From Pseudomicrostroma phylloplanum (Eukaryota; Basidiomycota; Exobasidiomycetes; Microstromatales): a stretch of 64,000 bases of DNA. Shown in pieces: positions 1-10,934 of this stretch; the first letter of the stretch is position 1, and every line of letters begins with the position of its first letter. The stretch lies in assembly GCA_039545275.1 (NCBI GenBank), contig BCHS01000017.1, positions 62,001-126,000 of the forward strand. The letters run 5' to 3'. The notes beneath the pieces are model-generated. The model saw only the letters and a list, made by a program, of their open reading frames with translations, had not been told where the DNA came from and searched no databases. A program made the position numbers and the translations under genes.

Positions 1-71
1 GTGCCTCTCGAGGAAGGCTCGTCCTGGCCCTTTGTCATTTGCTGACGCACCATATCCCCCTCACCAATCAG

Positions 72-711
72 ACTTCTCGAGTCCCTCGCCTCAACAGCGC
101 ACTACCAGCAAATGTACAGCACCCTCCTCACCACCTCGCACACCCTCCTACACCGTCTCCAAGCCTCCGAAGCCGACCTGCACTCCCTCTCCGAGGAGAA
201 CATGCTGTTGGCTTCACACTCCAACCCAACGCAGAAGATCCTCTATCTGGATGGTCTACGCAGGCGACTTGCTGAGAGTCGAGACGAAGTGGGCTTCCTG
301 CGGGAAGAGGAGGGGAAGTTGAGAGAGAGGGTCAAGGTGTTGGAGGGGGAGGTGAGGGTGATGAAGGGACTCGAGGGCGGGAAGGGTGGGAGAGTAAGGA
401 GGATCGTCTCGGCTGGTGTGGCGGGCAAGAGGGAGAGGAGACGGAGCTCTGCTCTGATACCCGTAGCATACTCTTCCCATCCTGCACCGCTGCCAGTGCA
501 AAAGAGCACGGCAGTCGCACAGCCGAAGAGTCGAGCACGGCCGTCGAGGGTGTCTTTGCTGCCAGCTGCATCCGCTGTCAGTAGCTCTGCGGCAGTGCAA
601 GACGACTGGAGCTCAGACGAGGAAGAGCGGGACGACAGCTCAAGTCGGGGTCGTGGTGAAGACGAAGAGTTCACGATGCATGAGTTGACGTACGGCTCTC
701 CTCGCAAGTAA
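72..711 (+). CDS. C-terminal exon of a coiled-coil protein (HMMR/kinesin-15-like motif), 5' part outside window
   Basis: The reading frame is open from a plausible splice acceptor (CAATCAG ending at 71, with a CTGAC branch-point-like site near 42-46) to a TAA at 709-711, so the first visible Met at 112 need not be the start. The first ~100 residues are heptad-rich and include a segment reading NPTQKILYLDGLRRRL. This resembles the conserved N-x-x-QKI-x-x-x-x-x-LK motif of hyaluronan-mediated-motility-receptor and kinesin-12/15 C-terminal coiled coils, which are microtubule-associated. The rest is basic, then acidic and Ser-rich (DDWSSDEEERDD). I see the coiled coil and the motif; the family link is inference. 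The 5' exons lie left of the window. An alternative donor (A|GTAAGC) overlaps the stop, so a further exon cannot be excluded. Confidence 0.55.
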
Positions 712-975
712 GCGTGGATGCGAGTGCATCTTGTAGAAGCTTCTCCGGTTGGAGCCCTCTCCTTTGCCTCTTGTCGACCAGAGTCTTTGTCTCTATATAT
801 GATACCCGTACCCTCACAAAGCAACTGTGTGACATGCGGTATTGACTTGCATCAAAGTGCCTAATCATTTGCTCAGTGGAAAGCAGCGATGAATGTTGAC
901 AAGGCTAGTGAGATGACAGGACTAGGTAAGGGTTGGCGACATTGACCCTCCTCTCGATGAGCGAGCAGCAGGGCT

Positions 976-1606
976 TCACTGGCCATAGCGCGCCTTCAGC
1001 TCAGGGTAGAGAGACTTTCGCCACTGCGTTGGTAGTGACAAGATAAGTGAGGGCAAGGACGTTTCATCAGCACCAGTACCCCTCCTGCACCGCACCCCAT
1101 TCGGGCTCTCTGTATGAGCACCTCACCTGATCATAAACTGAACTGCGACTCTTTCCCATCTCCTTCGCAATCTTCTCCCAATCAGGAGATGCACTCTGGA
1201 TGACCTTGTCCAAAACGGCCCACTTATCGTTCTGTGACCAGAGGACTTTCCCTCCGCCTCCGCCGCCGCCGCCACTTTTGGTAGGGCTGGAAGAAGTGCT
1301 AGCTGTGCCCGCTTCCTTCTTGACGTTTCCCTTCTTGATGGTGGTGCTTCCGCCAGCCTTGGGCTTTGAGGGGCTCTTGCTGGTCTTAGCCTTCTTAGGT
1401 GAGGGTTGTGGAGTGCTAGGTTCGTCTACAGTCTCGGGAGCCTCGCTGATATCGTCATTAGGAGCAGAGCTAGTCGCGGCTGAGCGACTGCCCGTCAGTA
1501 CGGGCTTCTGCTCTTCTTCGTTGTCGTCGCTAGCAGCGTCCGCCTCGGCCAGGGCTCGCTTCTGAGCTTGAGCTTGCATAGCCATAAGTGTGGCGCCGCA
1601 GGGCAT
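976..1606 (-). CDS. SANT/Myb-like DNA-binding protein
   Basis: Two exons: 1606-1127 and 1023-976, with intron 1126-1024 (CAG|GTGAGG ... AACGCAG), phase 0, giving about 175 aa. Residues 1-120 are disordered, with acidic, Pro-Ser and Lys-rich (PKKAKTSKSPSKPK) stretches and a run of eight glycines. Residues ~123-175 form a single Myb/SANT-like helix-turn-helix. It starts WSQNDKWAVLDKVI, has DWEKIAKEMGKS in the middle and ends WRKSLYPELKARYGQ, with the intron falling just before the last Trp. Trp spacing and the terminal WRK-x-L-x-P-x-L match small basidiomycete Myb-like proteins. It is probably a nuclear DNA-binding factor; targets are unknown. The in-frame stretch upstream of 1606 begins only with TTG, so the ATG at 1606 is preferred. 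ATG at 1582 is an alternative. Confidence 0.72.
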
Positions 1607-2169
1607 GGTGTAGTGAGGTTGGACCAACGAAAGTGGAGGGTAACGAGGTGGCCAGAGGTGAGCGCTTAGATGCAGTAGGAGAAACAGGGTACAAGGCTCG
1701 GACGTTCTGATACTATCGGAGGCAGATTACAAGAGGATCACACGGTGCTTCCTGCGTGCCACGAGGATCCTCTCTTCTGCTCCCTCTGCCCCTCATCCTC
1801 AGTCAATGTCTCACCCACTCAAGATCCGCCTCTCCATCTCCTGGTTTGCTGCTGCTGCCTCTATTCCTCGCACAATCCAGGTACACCACTACCATCGGAG
1901 GGACCAATGCTGCTGCTGTTGCTATTGCTGCTGCTTCCACTCCGCTCCGCTTTGCTTCAGGCACGGTCAACGCGTGGCTGAGGCTTTGCTCTTTGCTTCT
2001 AGTGTGCCCCCACAATGTGATTAGAGTCTACACACTCGAGCAGAGAGGGAGCATTGGGAGCGATAGCTCAGAGAGTTCATAGAATGATGATTGCTATTTG
2101 AATACACGGCGGTGACGATATCGCGTGACGCTGAAGAATGATTCCCCAGTCAGACTCCTTTTCCTTCCC
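1607..2169. other. Intergenic region upstream of the SANT gene
   Basis: Holds the promoter of the leftward SANT-like gene and the 3' flank of the membrane-protein gene. A CTG/TTG-rich stretch lies at about 1909-1936. Open frames here lack coding-like composition, and I see no supported gene. Confidence 0.5.
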
Positions 2170-3102
2170 TCACTTGGCAAACGCCTCCCTCCGCTCGCCC
2201 TGGATCACTTCTCTCACCCACATCCCCACTTTATCCACTCCCCCAACCCGTACAAACGTCCCTAGTCCAGCCAGGATGACCACCAACACACCGAGCAGAT
2301 GAAGCGTGATGCCTCTAGGTGCCACGCCGAGCAGGAGTGGCTCTAGCGTCAAGTGAACAGGCGTGAGAGCGGTGGCTTCACCTCCCAGATGCGCTTCTCT
2401 TCGGTCTGAAGGCGTAGCAGCTAGCGGGTCAAGGTACCACGAAGCGAGCGTGCTGAGCAGCCGGAGGGCGGGGTGCAGCTGGCTCAGGGCTGTGGTTGGC
2501 GCTGCAGACGACGAAGATGGCGGGATGGGCACGCCTTCTACTTCGGCTGAGAGATGGAGATAGAGCATCGAGCAGGGCACTTGGACGCCTTCTGACTGCG
2601 TCTCGAGCTGCAATCTCGAGCTGCTGAGCTGTAGTAGTTCTTGGGGGGTGTAGACGTTTAGTCCGAGAGAGACGTGGTGCTACGAAAGGGAGAGGCAGTG
2701 GAGGTCTGGCTGGTCAGAAATCTGTCCCTACTCTCCAAAGACTCCTCCTCTCTGCGTGGAGCGCCCACTCACGTTAGCAGGCCAAGAAGCTCTGATTGTC
2801 CACCCCTTTCGCAGTACTCCCCCCTGCTCCGGAAGCGCAAGACGGAACCAGTGTCCTTCTTGCCCTTGCCCTTGAGCCGCCCCCGCCTTCGCTGCGCTGT
2901 GCGGCTCGATGGCGAGGAGGTTCGGTGTTGCACCTGGACGTAGGACTGGCCAGCCATGTGAGATTTGGAGCGCCTCTTGGCTTGCGGCGGAGGAGAGGGG
3001 CGAGCAGAGTGGGTGGGAGGGGAGGTTGAGGATCTCGGTGTTGCCGAGGACTGGTGCGATGGCCAGGGCGATGATTGCCAGTCCGGCGGTGATGATGCGC
3101 AT
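2170..3102 (-). CDS. Type I ER/secretory membrane protein, possibly PIG-X/Pbn1-like
   Basis: Two exons: 3102-2773 and 2679-2170, with intron 2772-2680 (AAC|GTGAGT ... TTCGTAG), phase 0, 279 aa. An N-terminal signal peptide (MRIITAGLAIIALAIAP) is followed by NTEILNL at the mature end. A lumenal beta-rich region contains WTIRASWPAN, which joins across the intron to HHVSLGLNVYTP. One hydrophobic segment near residues 236-256 (ITLHLLGVLVVILAGLG) is followed by a short basic tail. This architecture and the SWPA...YTP pattern recall lumenal GPI-mannosyltransferase accessory proteins (PIG-X/Pbn1), but that assignment is tentative. ATG at 3102 was chosen because it directly precedes the signal peptide and the in-frame sequence upstream has only a TTG. 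A TTAG acceptor immediately precedes the ATG, so a 5'UTR intron is possible. Confidence 0.7.
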
Positions 3103-3491
3103 AACTAACACTGGTGAAGGCCTCAGTCTATGTATGACGCTTATGCTTGCCTCCAATGCATGGCGAGTGCTGGTATCTTTCCCCCCCTCTGCGGCGGTCG
3201 AGGTATTGTGAGCTGGTGCTTTCTAGTCTACCGCGCCGGAAGGAGTGAATCACTGACCTGCAGCAAGTCAAGCGCGAGGCGAGCGTTGGTCTGTGTGTCG
3301 CCTCTGTTCTCGCACAGACTGACGATGTGGAGGTCCGATTGCTTCTGCTTCTGCTGAGGTGAGAGATGCAGCAGCAGCAGCAGTCAGCCAAGCAAGGAAG
3401 GGTCCACCCACGCACTTCTTCCTGCTCGTCTCTCTTCCCCTCACCACCAGCACCACCAGCACCTCACCCACCCACCAATCTCTCGCCCAAG
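3103..3491. promoter_or_regulatory. Divergent promoter region between membrane protein and AKR genes
   Basis: 389 bp between two divergently transcribed starts. It contains a CAG-type microsatellite at about 3368-3383 and a pyrimidine-rich tract just before the AKR start. No discrete operator could be identified. Confidence 0.4.
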
Positions 3492-4645
3492 ATGTCATCC
3501 AACGAATCTCCAAAGTACGACCGCAAGAACATGCTCTTCCGTCAGCTCGGTCCCTCCGGTCTTCGCGTCTCCCTCCTGTCCTTGGGCGGCTGGCTCACCC
3601 TAGGCGGGTCCGTCAGCTACGACTTGACCCAAGAGATCATCTCTGCCGCCTACAAGGCCGGGATCACCACCTTCGACACTGCCGAAGTCTACTCCAACGG
3701 CGAGTCCGAGCGAGCAATGGGAAAAGCCATTGCGAATCTCAACTTGGACCGATCTTCTCTTGTGCTCATCACCAAGATCTACTTTGGGTGTGGAGGGACG
3801 GATCCTAATGCTACGGGACTCAGTCGAAAGCATGTCATTGAGGCGGCGGATCAGAGTTTGAAGAGGGCGGGAGTGGGGTACTGGGATGTGATCTTGGCGC
3901 ATCAGCCTGACCCGAATGTGCCCATGGAGGAGGTTGTGAGGGCTTTCAACCGTCTCATCGAGAGTGATCGGTAAGTTGAACGAAGCCTACACTGAGCGGA
4001 TCGCCCTTCCTACCCTTTGGTTGCTGACATCGACTTTCTCCGCCTCTCCTTGCGCCCAGCTGCTACTATTGGGGCACCTCCTCCTGGTCCGCCGAAGCCA
4101 TCTCCGAAGCGACTCAAATCGCACACCGCCTAAACCTCATCCCACCCATCGCCGACCAACCCCAATACAGCATGCTCCACCGCGAAACCCTCGAATCCAA
4201 CCTTCTCAGCGTCTTCGAAAAGTACAATTACGGAACAACCATCTGGAGTCCACTGAACTTTGGGATCCTCACGGGAAAGTACAATGAAGGTGTTCCCGAA
4301 GGCTCTCGCTTCGACACCAACAAGAACTTCTTTGGGAGTAAAGCCGAGTGGCTCAGCTCCTCCGAGGGAAAAGAAACGATCAGCAAGGTCCGCTCTTTGA
4401 CCAAGCTCGCAGAGGAGAAGCTACACTGCAAGACGGCCACGCTGGCCATTGCATGGACGCTCCTGAACCCGCACCTGAGCACGTGCATTCTCGGAGCAAG
4501 CTCCATTGCCCAATTGGAGGAGAACCTCAAAGCGTTGGAGGTACTGCCGAAGTTGCAGGAGGACCCCAAGTTGGTGCAGGAGATTGAGGAGATTTTGAAG
4601 AATAAGCCGGATGGGTGGAATAAGGGGAGGCCGATTAACCCTTGA
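3492..4645 (+). CDS. Aldo-keto reductase, voltage-gated K+ channel beta-subunit family (AKR6-like)
   Basis: Two exons: 3492-3970 and 4060-4645, with intron 3971-4059 (CG|GTAAGT ... GCCCAG) splitting an Arg codon, giving 354 aa. It is predicted to be a cytosolic NADP(H)-dependent oxidoreductase with a TIM-barrel fold. The AKR catalytic tetrad is intact: Asp62 and Tyr67 (FDTAEVYSNGE), Lys95 (ITKIYFG) and His137 (LAHQPDP). After the splice come the family hallmark YWGTSSWSAEAI and the DQPQYSM segment, then the cofactor-binding end around ILGASSIAQLEENLKAL. These motifs are typical of the Kv-beta/AKR6 group, whose fungal members are usually soluble aldehyde or quinone reductases without a channel partner. 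The ATG at 3492 fits the family N-terminus; an upstream in-frame Met (3366) would only add a Gln/Pro-rich leader. Confidence 0.95.
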
Positions 4646-4786
4646 GGAGAAGAGGGCAGAGAGGGGTGAGAAGGAGAGGAGAGAGAGAGAGAGGGAAATG
4701 AAAAAAGGGGATAAAGCGAGTACCTGTACCCCACGTCTGTACACAGGTACAGAGCGTCTTCGTTGCGTGTCTGCGGCCGAACAATT

Positions 4787-4809
4787 CATCCATCCATCCA
4801 TCCATCCAT
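4787..4809. repeat. (CATC)n microsatellite
   Basis: Five to six perfect CATC units, followed by degenerate copies. Confidence 0.9.
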
Positions 4810-5151
4810 TCATGTATCCAAGCATTCGCCAGATCTCGGAGCGATACTTCGCTCCGCTCCGCTCACTAGTCTCCTCCCATCAGATCCCTCCCTCCCATCA
4901 AGTCATCTTCGCATCGAGGCATATGTATGAGCACATGTGGATGTATGTATGTATATATGTAAGATTCAATTCATGCAGCAATGAAAATGAAGACAATGAA
5001 GAAAACCACACACCGCGAGGAGAGACCACGAGAGGCAGGGCGAGGGACACCAGTAGAGAAGAGGAGAGGAGAGCATACAACCAGCACGGCGCAAGAGCTG
5101 GGTGGGTGGGACGCTACATGGCACGGGCTACGGGCAGGAAAAGACCAAAGA

Positions 5152-5182
5152 GGGAGGGGCGGGGCGGGGGCGGGGGCGGGGG
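5152..5182 (+). repeat. G-run block with G-quadruplex potential
   Basis: Seven consecutive G-runs of three to five bases separated by single A or C bases, in the convergent intergenic region. Such spacing meets the usual intramolecular G-quadruplex pattern. No function is claimed. Confidence 0.7.
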
Positions 5183-5788
5183 AAATCAGGAGAAGGGCAT
5201 GAGAAGAAGAAGAAGAGGCAGCTGAGCTCTGAGCTCTGAGCTCTACGGCCTTCGTCCTGCGCTTCGGTCGCCTCAGAGCGAGGATCCCTCGTTTCGCCCA
5301 TTGCCCGGCAGCAGCTCCTTCTCCAAGGCAGGTAGAGAGATGCTATCGTCGCTACAGCTGCTGTAGACGAGAGACGACGGACGACAGGGGCGCAAGCAGC
5401 TACCTTGCCGTGATGCTTGATGCTCCGGGCAAGGCTTCGGATGCAAAGACGCTTCCTGGACTGCTTTTGCACTTGTCTTGTGGTGCGGTTGATCTGCTCT
5501 CTGTTTGTGCGTGGAGACGCTCGTCGTCTGCCTTGCATCCTCGAAGGGGGAGGCGACTCGCGTGATCGGCCAGGCTGCCGGCGTCTCTGGTACGCAAAAG
5601 GTCTCACCGATCGATAGAGAGGTGATTTGCTCCCGGCTCGTCTTGCTGATGCAGATCCTCGACTTCCATTGCGCTTGTCATTATGCCATCGCTCCGCCGC
5701 ACCCACCTTCCTTGTCCTTTCTGTCCTTCAAGTCGCCCTTGCTTCTTGCCTCCGGAGCTATCCTTCTTCGTCCCTCATCTGCCTCTTC

Positions 5789-7072
5789 TCAGTACGGCGC
5801 AGCAGGCGTGTTAGGCCTACTCGGGTACGGCGAGTTAGTCCCGCTGATCCCCCCGGGAGGCCCACCACTCGAAAAGAGCCTGAACCTCAACCGATGCAAG
5901 AGTGGCAGCTTGGGGAGTAGTACAAAGAAGGTGGCTCCAAAGTTGAGGGCAAAGAGTCCCAGGTTGTACTTTGTGTAGTGGGTGCTGATCAGGAAGACGC
6001 CGATGGGGACCGAGGTGAGCCACTTCTTGGCGGGAGTGTACTGGGCACCTTCGTCGATTTGCTCCCAGAGGGTGAGCTGGTCGTAGGCGCCTCCGTTGGA
6101 TTCAAAGGGGGTGCCAGTGACGTGGTGGAACATGAGATAGGAGATCTGAGGGGAGAGATGGTGGGGGAGAGCTTCCCGATCAGCTGATGTCCGCAAAGTA
6201 CAGTGCAGAGTCTGCTCATTCATGCTTGTCGTCGTCTGGCGTACTCACTGCGATGTAGCCGAGATTGACAATGGTCCAGCTGGCATCTTGTCTCATACCC
6301 GGCACGACGTCCAGGAGAATCTTGCCGAGGAGTATGAGGACGACGTGGATCACCCATGCACCTGAGGAGGGGCGTCGTGGAGTAAGCGAAGAGGTAATTG
6401 GGGTCAGGAGTCATGATGCGGAAGACGAGTCCCGCTACTGCGATCCGCCACTGGCCACTGCTACTCACCTTTGTGGTTGACCCAATCCGCATTCGCATTG
6501 AATCCCGCAGCCTGATCCAAGAGCTCCTCCTGGCTCTGTTCAATCTTCTGCACCACGACGATACTCGAGCTCCTCTTGCGATGGGATCGTGGCCTGTCGC
6601 CTCCACTGCCATTGGCCTTGTACGAGGATCCGGAGGGATTGCGCGGGACGAGAGAGGCTCCACCGGAGGACATGGCTGCCATGACTGGGTTGGTCATTGT
6701 GGCGGTGGAGGTGGATGCTGGGTTGAGGATGTTGCGGTTGGAAGAAGAGGAGGAGGAGGCGGCAGAGGGAGAACCTAGATCGCTAGAAAATTGAGCCATG
6801 CTGGGTGATGATGAGGAGGAGTTGCCTTGTGCGTTTTGAGCTCGGAAGCGTACCGAAGAAGGCGATGAGGAGTAAGGAGGAGGAGAAGAAGAGGAAGGAA
6901 AGTTGAGTGATTGATGATGATGCGAAGGGGCGAAGGATGTTGCCATGCCACCTGCGACCGAGGGGGAAGTGGCGCGCCTGTTGTAGGCGGACCGGGTGAG
7001 AGGGGGTGCTGGACTGGACCTGGGCGTGAGGGTCTTGTCAGATGCTGAAGACGAGGCGGGCGAGTTGGACAT
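5789..7072 (-). CDS. ORM1: Orm1/Orm2 (ORMDL) sphingolipid homeostasis protein
   Basis: Three exons: 7072-6469, 6361-6249 and 6145-5789, with introns 6468-6362 (AAAG|GTGAGT) and 6248-6146 (GCA|GTGAGT), giving 357 aa. ORMDL proteins are ER membrane regulators of serine palmitoyltransferase. The conserved core runs from NADWVNHKGAWVIHVVLI through GYIAISYLMFHHVTGTPFE, GAYDQLTLWEQID, TPAKKWLTSVPI and FLISTHYTKY, with the family's hydrophobic segments. The splices restore WVNHKG-AW and YIA-ISY exactly. The ~200-residue N-terminus is Ser-rich and much longer than in animal ORMDL. It contains RKRSSS at about 165-170, which fits the RxRxxS consensus of the TORC2-Ypk1 branch that phosphorylates yeast Orm N-termini. 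The start at 7072 is preferred, although the frame stays open further upstream and a CCCAG just before it could be an acceptor. Confidence 0.95.
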
Positions 7073-8551
7073 GTACTGGGTGGGGAATGAGATGCAGTTG
7101 CCTCTGTATGTCTTGCTCGATGATAGGGCAAGAGAAGAGGCAGGATGCAAGGGAAGAATGGAGAGGTGGAGAGCGAGGGCTGCTGGGTGCGGTGGGCTAG
7201 CTATGTGACGATGAGGGGTGGTGAAAGGTGGGTGCGGCTGCGATGTTTCGTCGTGGCTGTGGACTTGGCTTGTGGCGTGGTAGTGTGTGAAAGCAGTAGT
7301 AGGTGATGGTAGATTGTGAGGATACGAATGGGTGGTAAGATGGGTTTCTTTGCTTGATTTGCAGCCGAGTACGATTGACTGAATGGACAATGGAAGATGG
7401 ACGACGGACGATGAAGGCGGGCAGCGAGCGAGGGAGCGGGCTGGCGGAGGCGGAGGCGGATGGCTGTGAAGCGGAGGCAGAGGGGGGGTGGGCGGACACG
7501 GCGCGGGCGACTGAGCCAAGGCGAGTCCAAAAAGCAACTGGGCGCTGGGCGGAGGTTGAAATCGGTGTCGCCACGAGTGTCGGGTCATAGATGGCCAGCC
7601 CGAGGAGAGTGACAAGGGCCAGCCGCGCCAGACGCAGGGCAGTGCAATCAGACTAGTCCTCCACCAAGTAAATCAACCCTGCTCGCGCCGTAGCTGAAAG
7701 AGAGGGGAAAAGGAGGGGTGTAAAGATCACTCATCGGCCTGACTCGACAGATGTTCTGTTGTTGTAGGCGTGGCGTAGATGGCCGCCAGTGCGAATTATT
7801 GGAGTCACGCAGGTAATGATTTTCGATGAAACGCTGCAGGTACAAAGTCTCCTTCGTTCGTTACAGCTGCCGAGTACATTGTCAATCTGTCCTCCTGATT
7901 CGATACGAAGGATCAGGGGCTAGCTATACATGATCTGGCCTTCATACCCTGGTGGGAGCAGGGTGCAGCATCTCGACAAGGATGAAGATGCTGTGACTGT
8001 AGCAGGAGGGAGGAGCCAAGACGCCCTCTAGCTATCCTCAGCTCCTCTTCTGGATGAATGCAAGACCTGCTGCCTTTCTCTGACAATCTGAGCATTTTAA
8101 AATCAATGCTCCGACAAGGACATTCTTCTGTGCTTCTCTCTTTCTGTTTGTGTGGTGTGTGCTTCGTTCGTTGGGGCGGAAAGAGGCCGAGCGAGGGGGG
8201 GAGGCGTAGAGGCCGACACAGACGCGCGAGTCCCAGCCAGGCGCGCCTCTAAGCGGAAGCAGCCTGGGGCAGGGCGACAGAGGCAGGCAGCCAGCCAGCC
8301 ACGCGCTCACCCGCCCACGCACGCACGGCTTCCTTCTTCCCACTTTCACCCCACAGACGGGAGCAGCAACCACCACGGCTTCACCTCGCCTACCACTGAT
8401 CACCTCTTCCTTCCTTTACCCTTCTCAACCTCTCCCTCCCTCTCCCCGACGACGACGACGACAAGGACAGGATCCACTCACATCACATATACATACATAC
8501 CCTCTCGTCTTCATACCCCTACACTCCCTCCCCCAGCACACCCCACCAACA
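7073..8551. promoter_or_regulatory. Divergent intergenic region ORM1/YHM2
   Basis: 1.48 kb between divergent starts. The Orm-proximal part remains open in the Orm frame to about 7615 and may be 5'UTR. The YHM2-proximal part has long CT-rich tracts (8400-8540), with a CCCAGCACACCCCACCAAC leader immediately before the ATG. No additional gene is supported. Confidence 0.45.
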
Positions 8552-10063
8552 ATGGCTCCCCCACAAAAAGGAGGCTTCTCCTGGTCCAACATTGCCGTCG
8601 GCGCAATCATGAACATGTGAGAGCAGACAGAGAGGTAGAGCATATATGCGTATATGCGCAGCCATCACACACCCACACAGGCATGATCACAGACAGACAG
8701 GTAGCTCACACCTAACCCCCCCTCGTCCCCCCCTCGGCTCACAGGTTCGAGGTGTCCACCCTTGGCCAGCCCCTCGAAGTCATCAAGACACAGATGGCTT
8801 CCAACCGATCTCAGACCATGGCACAGGCACTCTCCACCGTGTGGTCTCGTGGAGGCGTGTATGGATTCTACCAGGGTCTGATCCCATGGGTGCGTACCTC
8901 ACCTGCAGATAGACCAGAGGAAGACGGAAATGAAAGCACAGGCGACTGACGTGCTCCGATCTACCCTCTCACACCTCTTGCATTCGTTGCCAGGCCTGGA
9001 TCGAAGCATCCACAAAGGGAGGAGTGCTCCTCTTCACTGCAGCAGAGATTGACAAGGTCGCAAAGGGAGCCGGCGTGGGACCGGGAGCAGCAAGTCTCCT
9101 CGGTGGAATGGGAGGAGGAATCGCTCAGGCATACGCTACCATGGGTGAGTAGGGCTTGAGTAGTGGACGGTGTTGGAAAGAGCGCGGCTGGCTCGCTCGT
9201 CTCAGGATTCCCGATGGTCTGGTAGAGTCTAGGCTTGGCTCACCCACCCACCATGCTATGCCTTCTCCACGCCCTTCCCACTCGCTCCCCATTGTCTCTC
9301 AAAGGATTCTGCACTGCCATGAAGACTGCCGAAATCACCAGGCACAAGCAGGCCGCCGCTGGTGTCAAGCCGCCCGGAACTTTCACCGTGTTCATGGACA
9401 TCTACAGGAGGGAAGGTATCAAGGGAATCAACAAGGGTGTGAACGCCGTGGCCGTCAGGCAGTGCACCAACTGGGGTAGCCGGTGAGTTCAGGCGGACGA
9501 AGAGAGGAGAGGAGCTGAAGAGATGTGCAAAGCTCATACTGCCCCCGCACTGCTCCTTCGATCGCCCGCTCGTCCTCCTCTTGCTCTCCTCTCTCTCCCA
9601 GGATGGGTTTCGCTCAACTGGCCGAGACGCCCGTGCGAGCCATGTCAGGCAAAAAGGCAACCGACTCCCTCTCGGCCGCGGAGCGTATCCTCTGTTCCTC
9701 CATCGGAGGAGCCCTGGGATGCTGGAATCAGCCCATTGAGGTGATCCGTGTGGAGATGCAGTCCCTGGCCAAAGCCGAGCCCGGATCCAACCGACCCCTC
9801 AAGCCGACGATTATGAACACCCTCGCTTATATCTACAAGGAGAATGGAGTAAAGGGACTCTACAGGGGTGTGGCGCCGAGGATCGCATTGGGAATGTGGC
9901 AGACGTGAGTACAGAAAGGACAGGAGAAGAGAGGGGGATCGTACGCGAGGAGGGCGAGCATGGCGTTGACTTTTTCCTCTTTCTATTTCTCTCTCCCAGC
10001 GTGTGCATGGTCGCCGGCGCTGGACACGTGAGGGCCATGCTGGAAGCCAGGACCAACAAGTAG
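8552..10063 (+). CDS. YHM2: Mitochondrial citrate/2-oxoglutarate carrier Yhm2
   Basis: Six exons: 8552-8616, 8745-8889, 8994-9144, 9305-9482, 9602-9904 and 10000-10063. All junctions are GT-AG and phase-consistent, giving 301 aa. It belongs to the mitochondrial carrier (SLC25) family of the inner membrane. The sequence tracks the Yhm2 subgroup closely: [88 protein letters not shown] and [18 protein letters not shown]. Yeast Yhm2 exchanges citrate for 2-oxoglutarate, supplying cytosolic NADPH and acetyl-CoA precursors. In keeping with that subgroup, the first repeat has GQPLEVIKT instead of the canonical PX(D/E)XX(K/R) context. The tail is short compared with yeast. The gene is divergent from ORM1. 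Confidence 0.95.
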
Positions 10064-10409
10064 AGAAGAGATGCGGGTGCCTCCGCACACGTAGATGCAG
10101 ATGCAGCTGTAGCCGGACTTGGGGCGCCAGCGGTAGCGAGAGCGGCAGCAGGAGCGGGAGTTGGAGTTGGAGAAGCCCGGATCGCAATCTAGACCAGATC
10201 TGGGAATCAACGCTCGCTCGCTCCCTCGCTCATTTGGATGCTCATTCGTGCAGGAGGCTTGCGCAATGTATCCCTCTTCCCTCTTCCCTCTTTCCTCTTC
10301 TCCATCTTCCTCTGCCGCTCTGACGAGCCTATCTCCAGGCTCTAGGCCGTAGTTGTGAGTGGTGAATGGTGACAATGTAGACATACACACCCATCATATC
10401 TCGCTTACT

Positions 10410-10479
10410 TGTGAGGCTGTGAGGTTGTGAAGTTGTGAGGCTGTGAGGTTGTGAGGCTGTGAGGTTGAGAGGATGTGAG
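10410..10479. repeat. 8-nt minisatellite (TGTGAGGY)
   Basis: About eight imperfect copies of TGTGAGG(C/T) in direct array. Confidence 0.9.
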
Positions 10480-10670
10480 CTGGCTCCCTCCGTCTGTCCC
10501 TGTGGCGTGGCGCACTGAGCAATGATCGATCGTTCGTTCACTCACAATCATCCTGAAAGCGTTCAGCGATCATCAGTAGTAGCGATAGCGATACAACATA
10601 CGATTCATTGAGGAAGGACACCAGGACACCACCACAGCACAGCACAGCAAGTAGGAGAAGACATGAGATG

Positions 10671-10731
10671 AGAGCGACATGACACGACATGACATGATAT
10701 GAGGCGAGGCGAGGCGAGGCGGAGGCACAGC
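10671..10731. repeat. GACAT / GAGGC short tandem repeats
   Basis: Several GACAT(G) units followed by four perfect AGGCG units. Confidence 0.8.
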
Positions 10732-10934
10732 GACATGAGGCGAAGCATAGAGGGAGCACGTGAAGGCGCAAGATATACAGGCAGACATATAGACCACGAG
10801 AGAAGAGGAGGGATGAAAAGGAGGGAGGAAAGGGGAGCATGGATGCATACATGCATGCACGTCTTCATATGTATCGCTTCGCTCGGCTTGCCTGAAGAGG
10901 GGGCTGAACGAACAGCATATAGAGCAGCACGCGC

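Larger units (their letters stand above)
4646..5788. other. Convergent intergenic region with simple repeats
   Basis: 1.14 kb between the 3' ends of the AKR and Orm genes. It contains a purine-rich tract (4650-4700), a CATC microsatellite, a TATG/TATA-rich stretch near 4940-4962, a G-rich block at 5152-5182 and short CTGAGCT direct repeats at 5222-5243. No coding feature is supported. Confidence 0.6.
10064..10934. other. Convergent intergenic region with minisatellites
   Basis: 871 bp between the 3' ends of YHM2 and the HSF-type gene. It contains two tandem-repeat blocks and purine-rich DNA. No coding feature is supported. Confidence 0.6.

Noticed and set aside
5128..5706. 192-codon leftward frame between AKR and ORM1
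   Set aside because: Dominated by Arg/Ser/Pro and a reversed G-run; overlaps simple repeats and lacks protein-like features.
10410..10479. Repeat array considered as CRISPR-like
   Set aside because: Units are 8 nt and directly adjacent without spacers, so it is a minisatellite in a eukaryotic genome.
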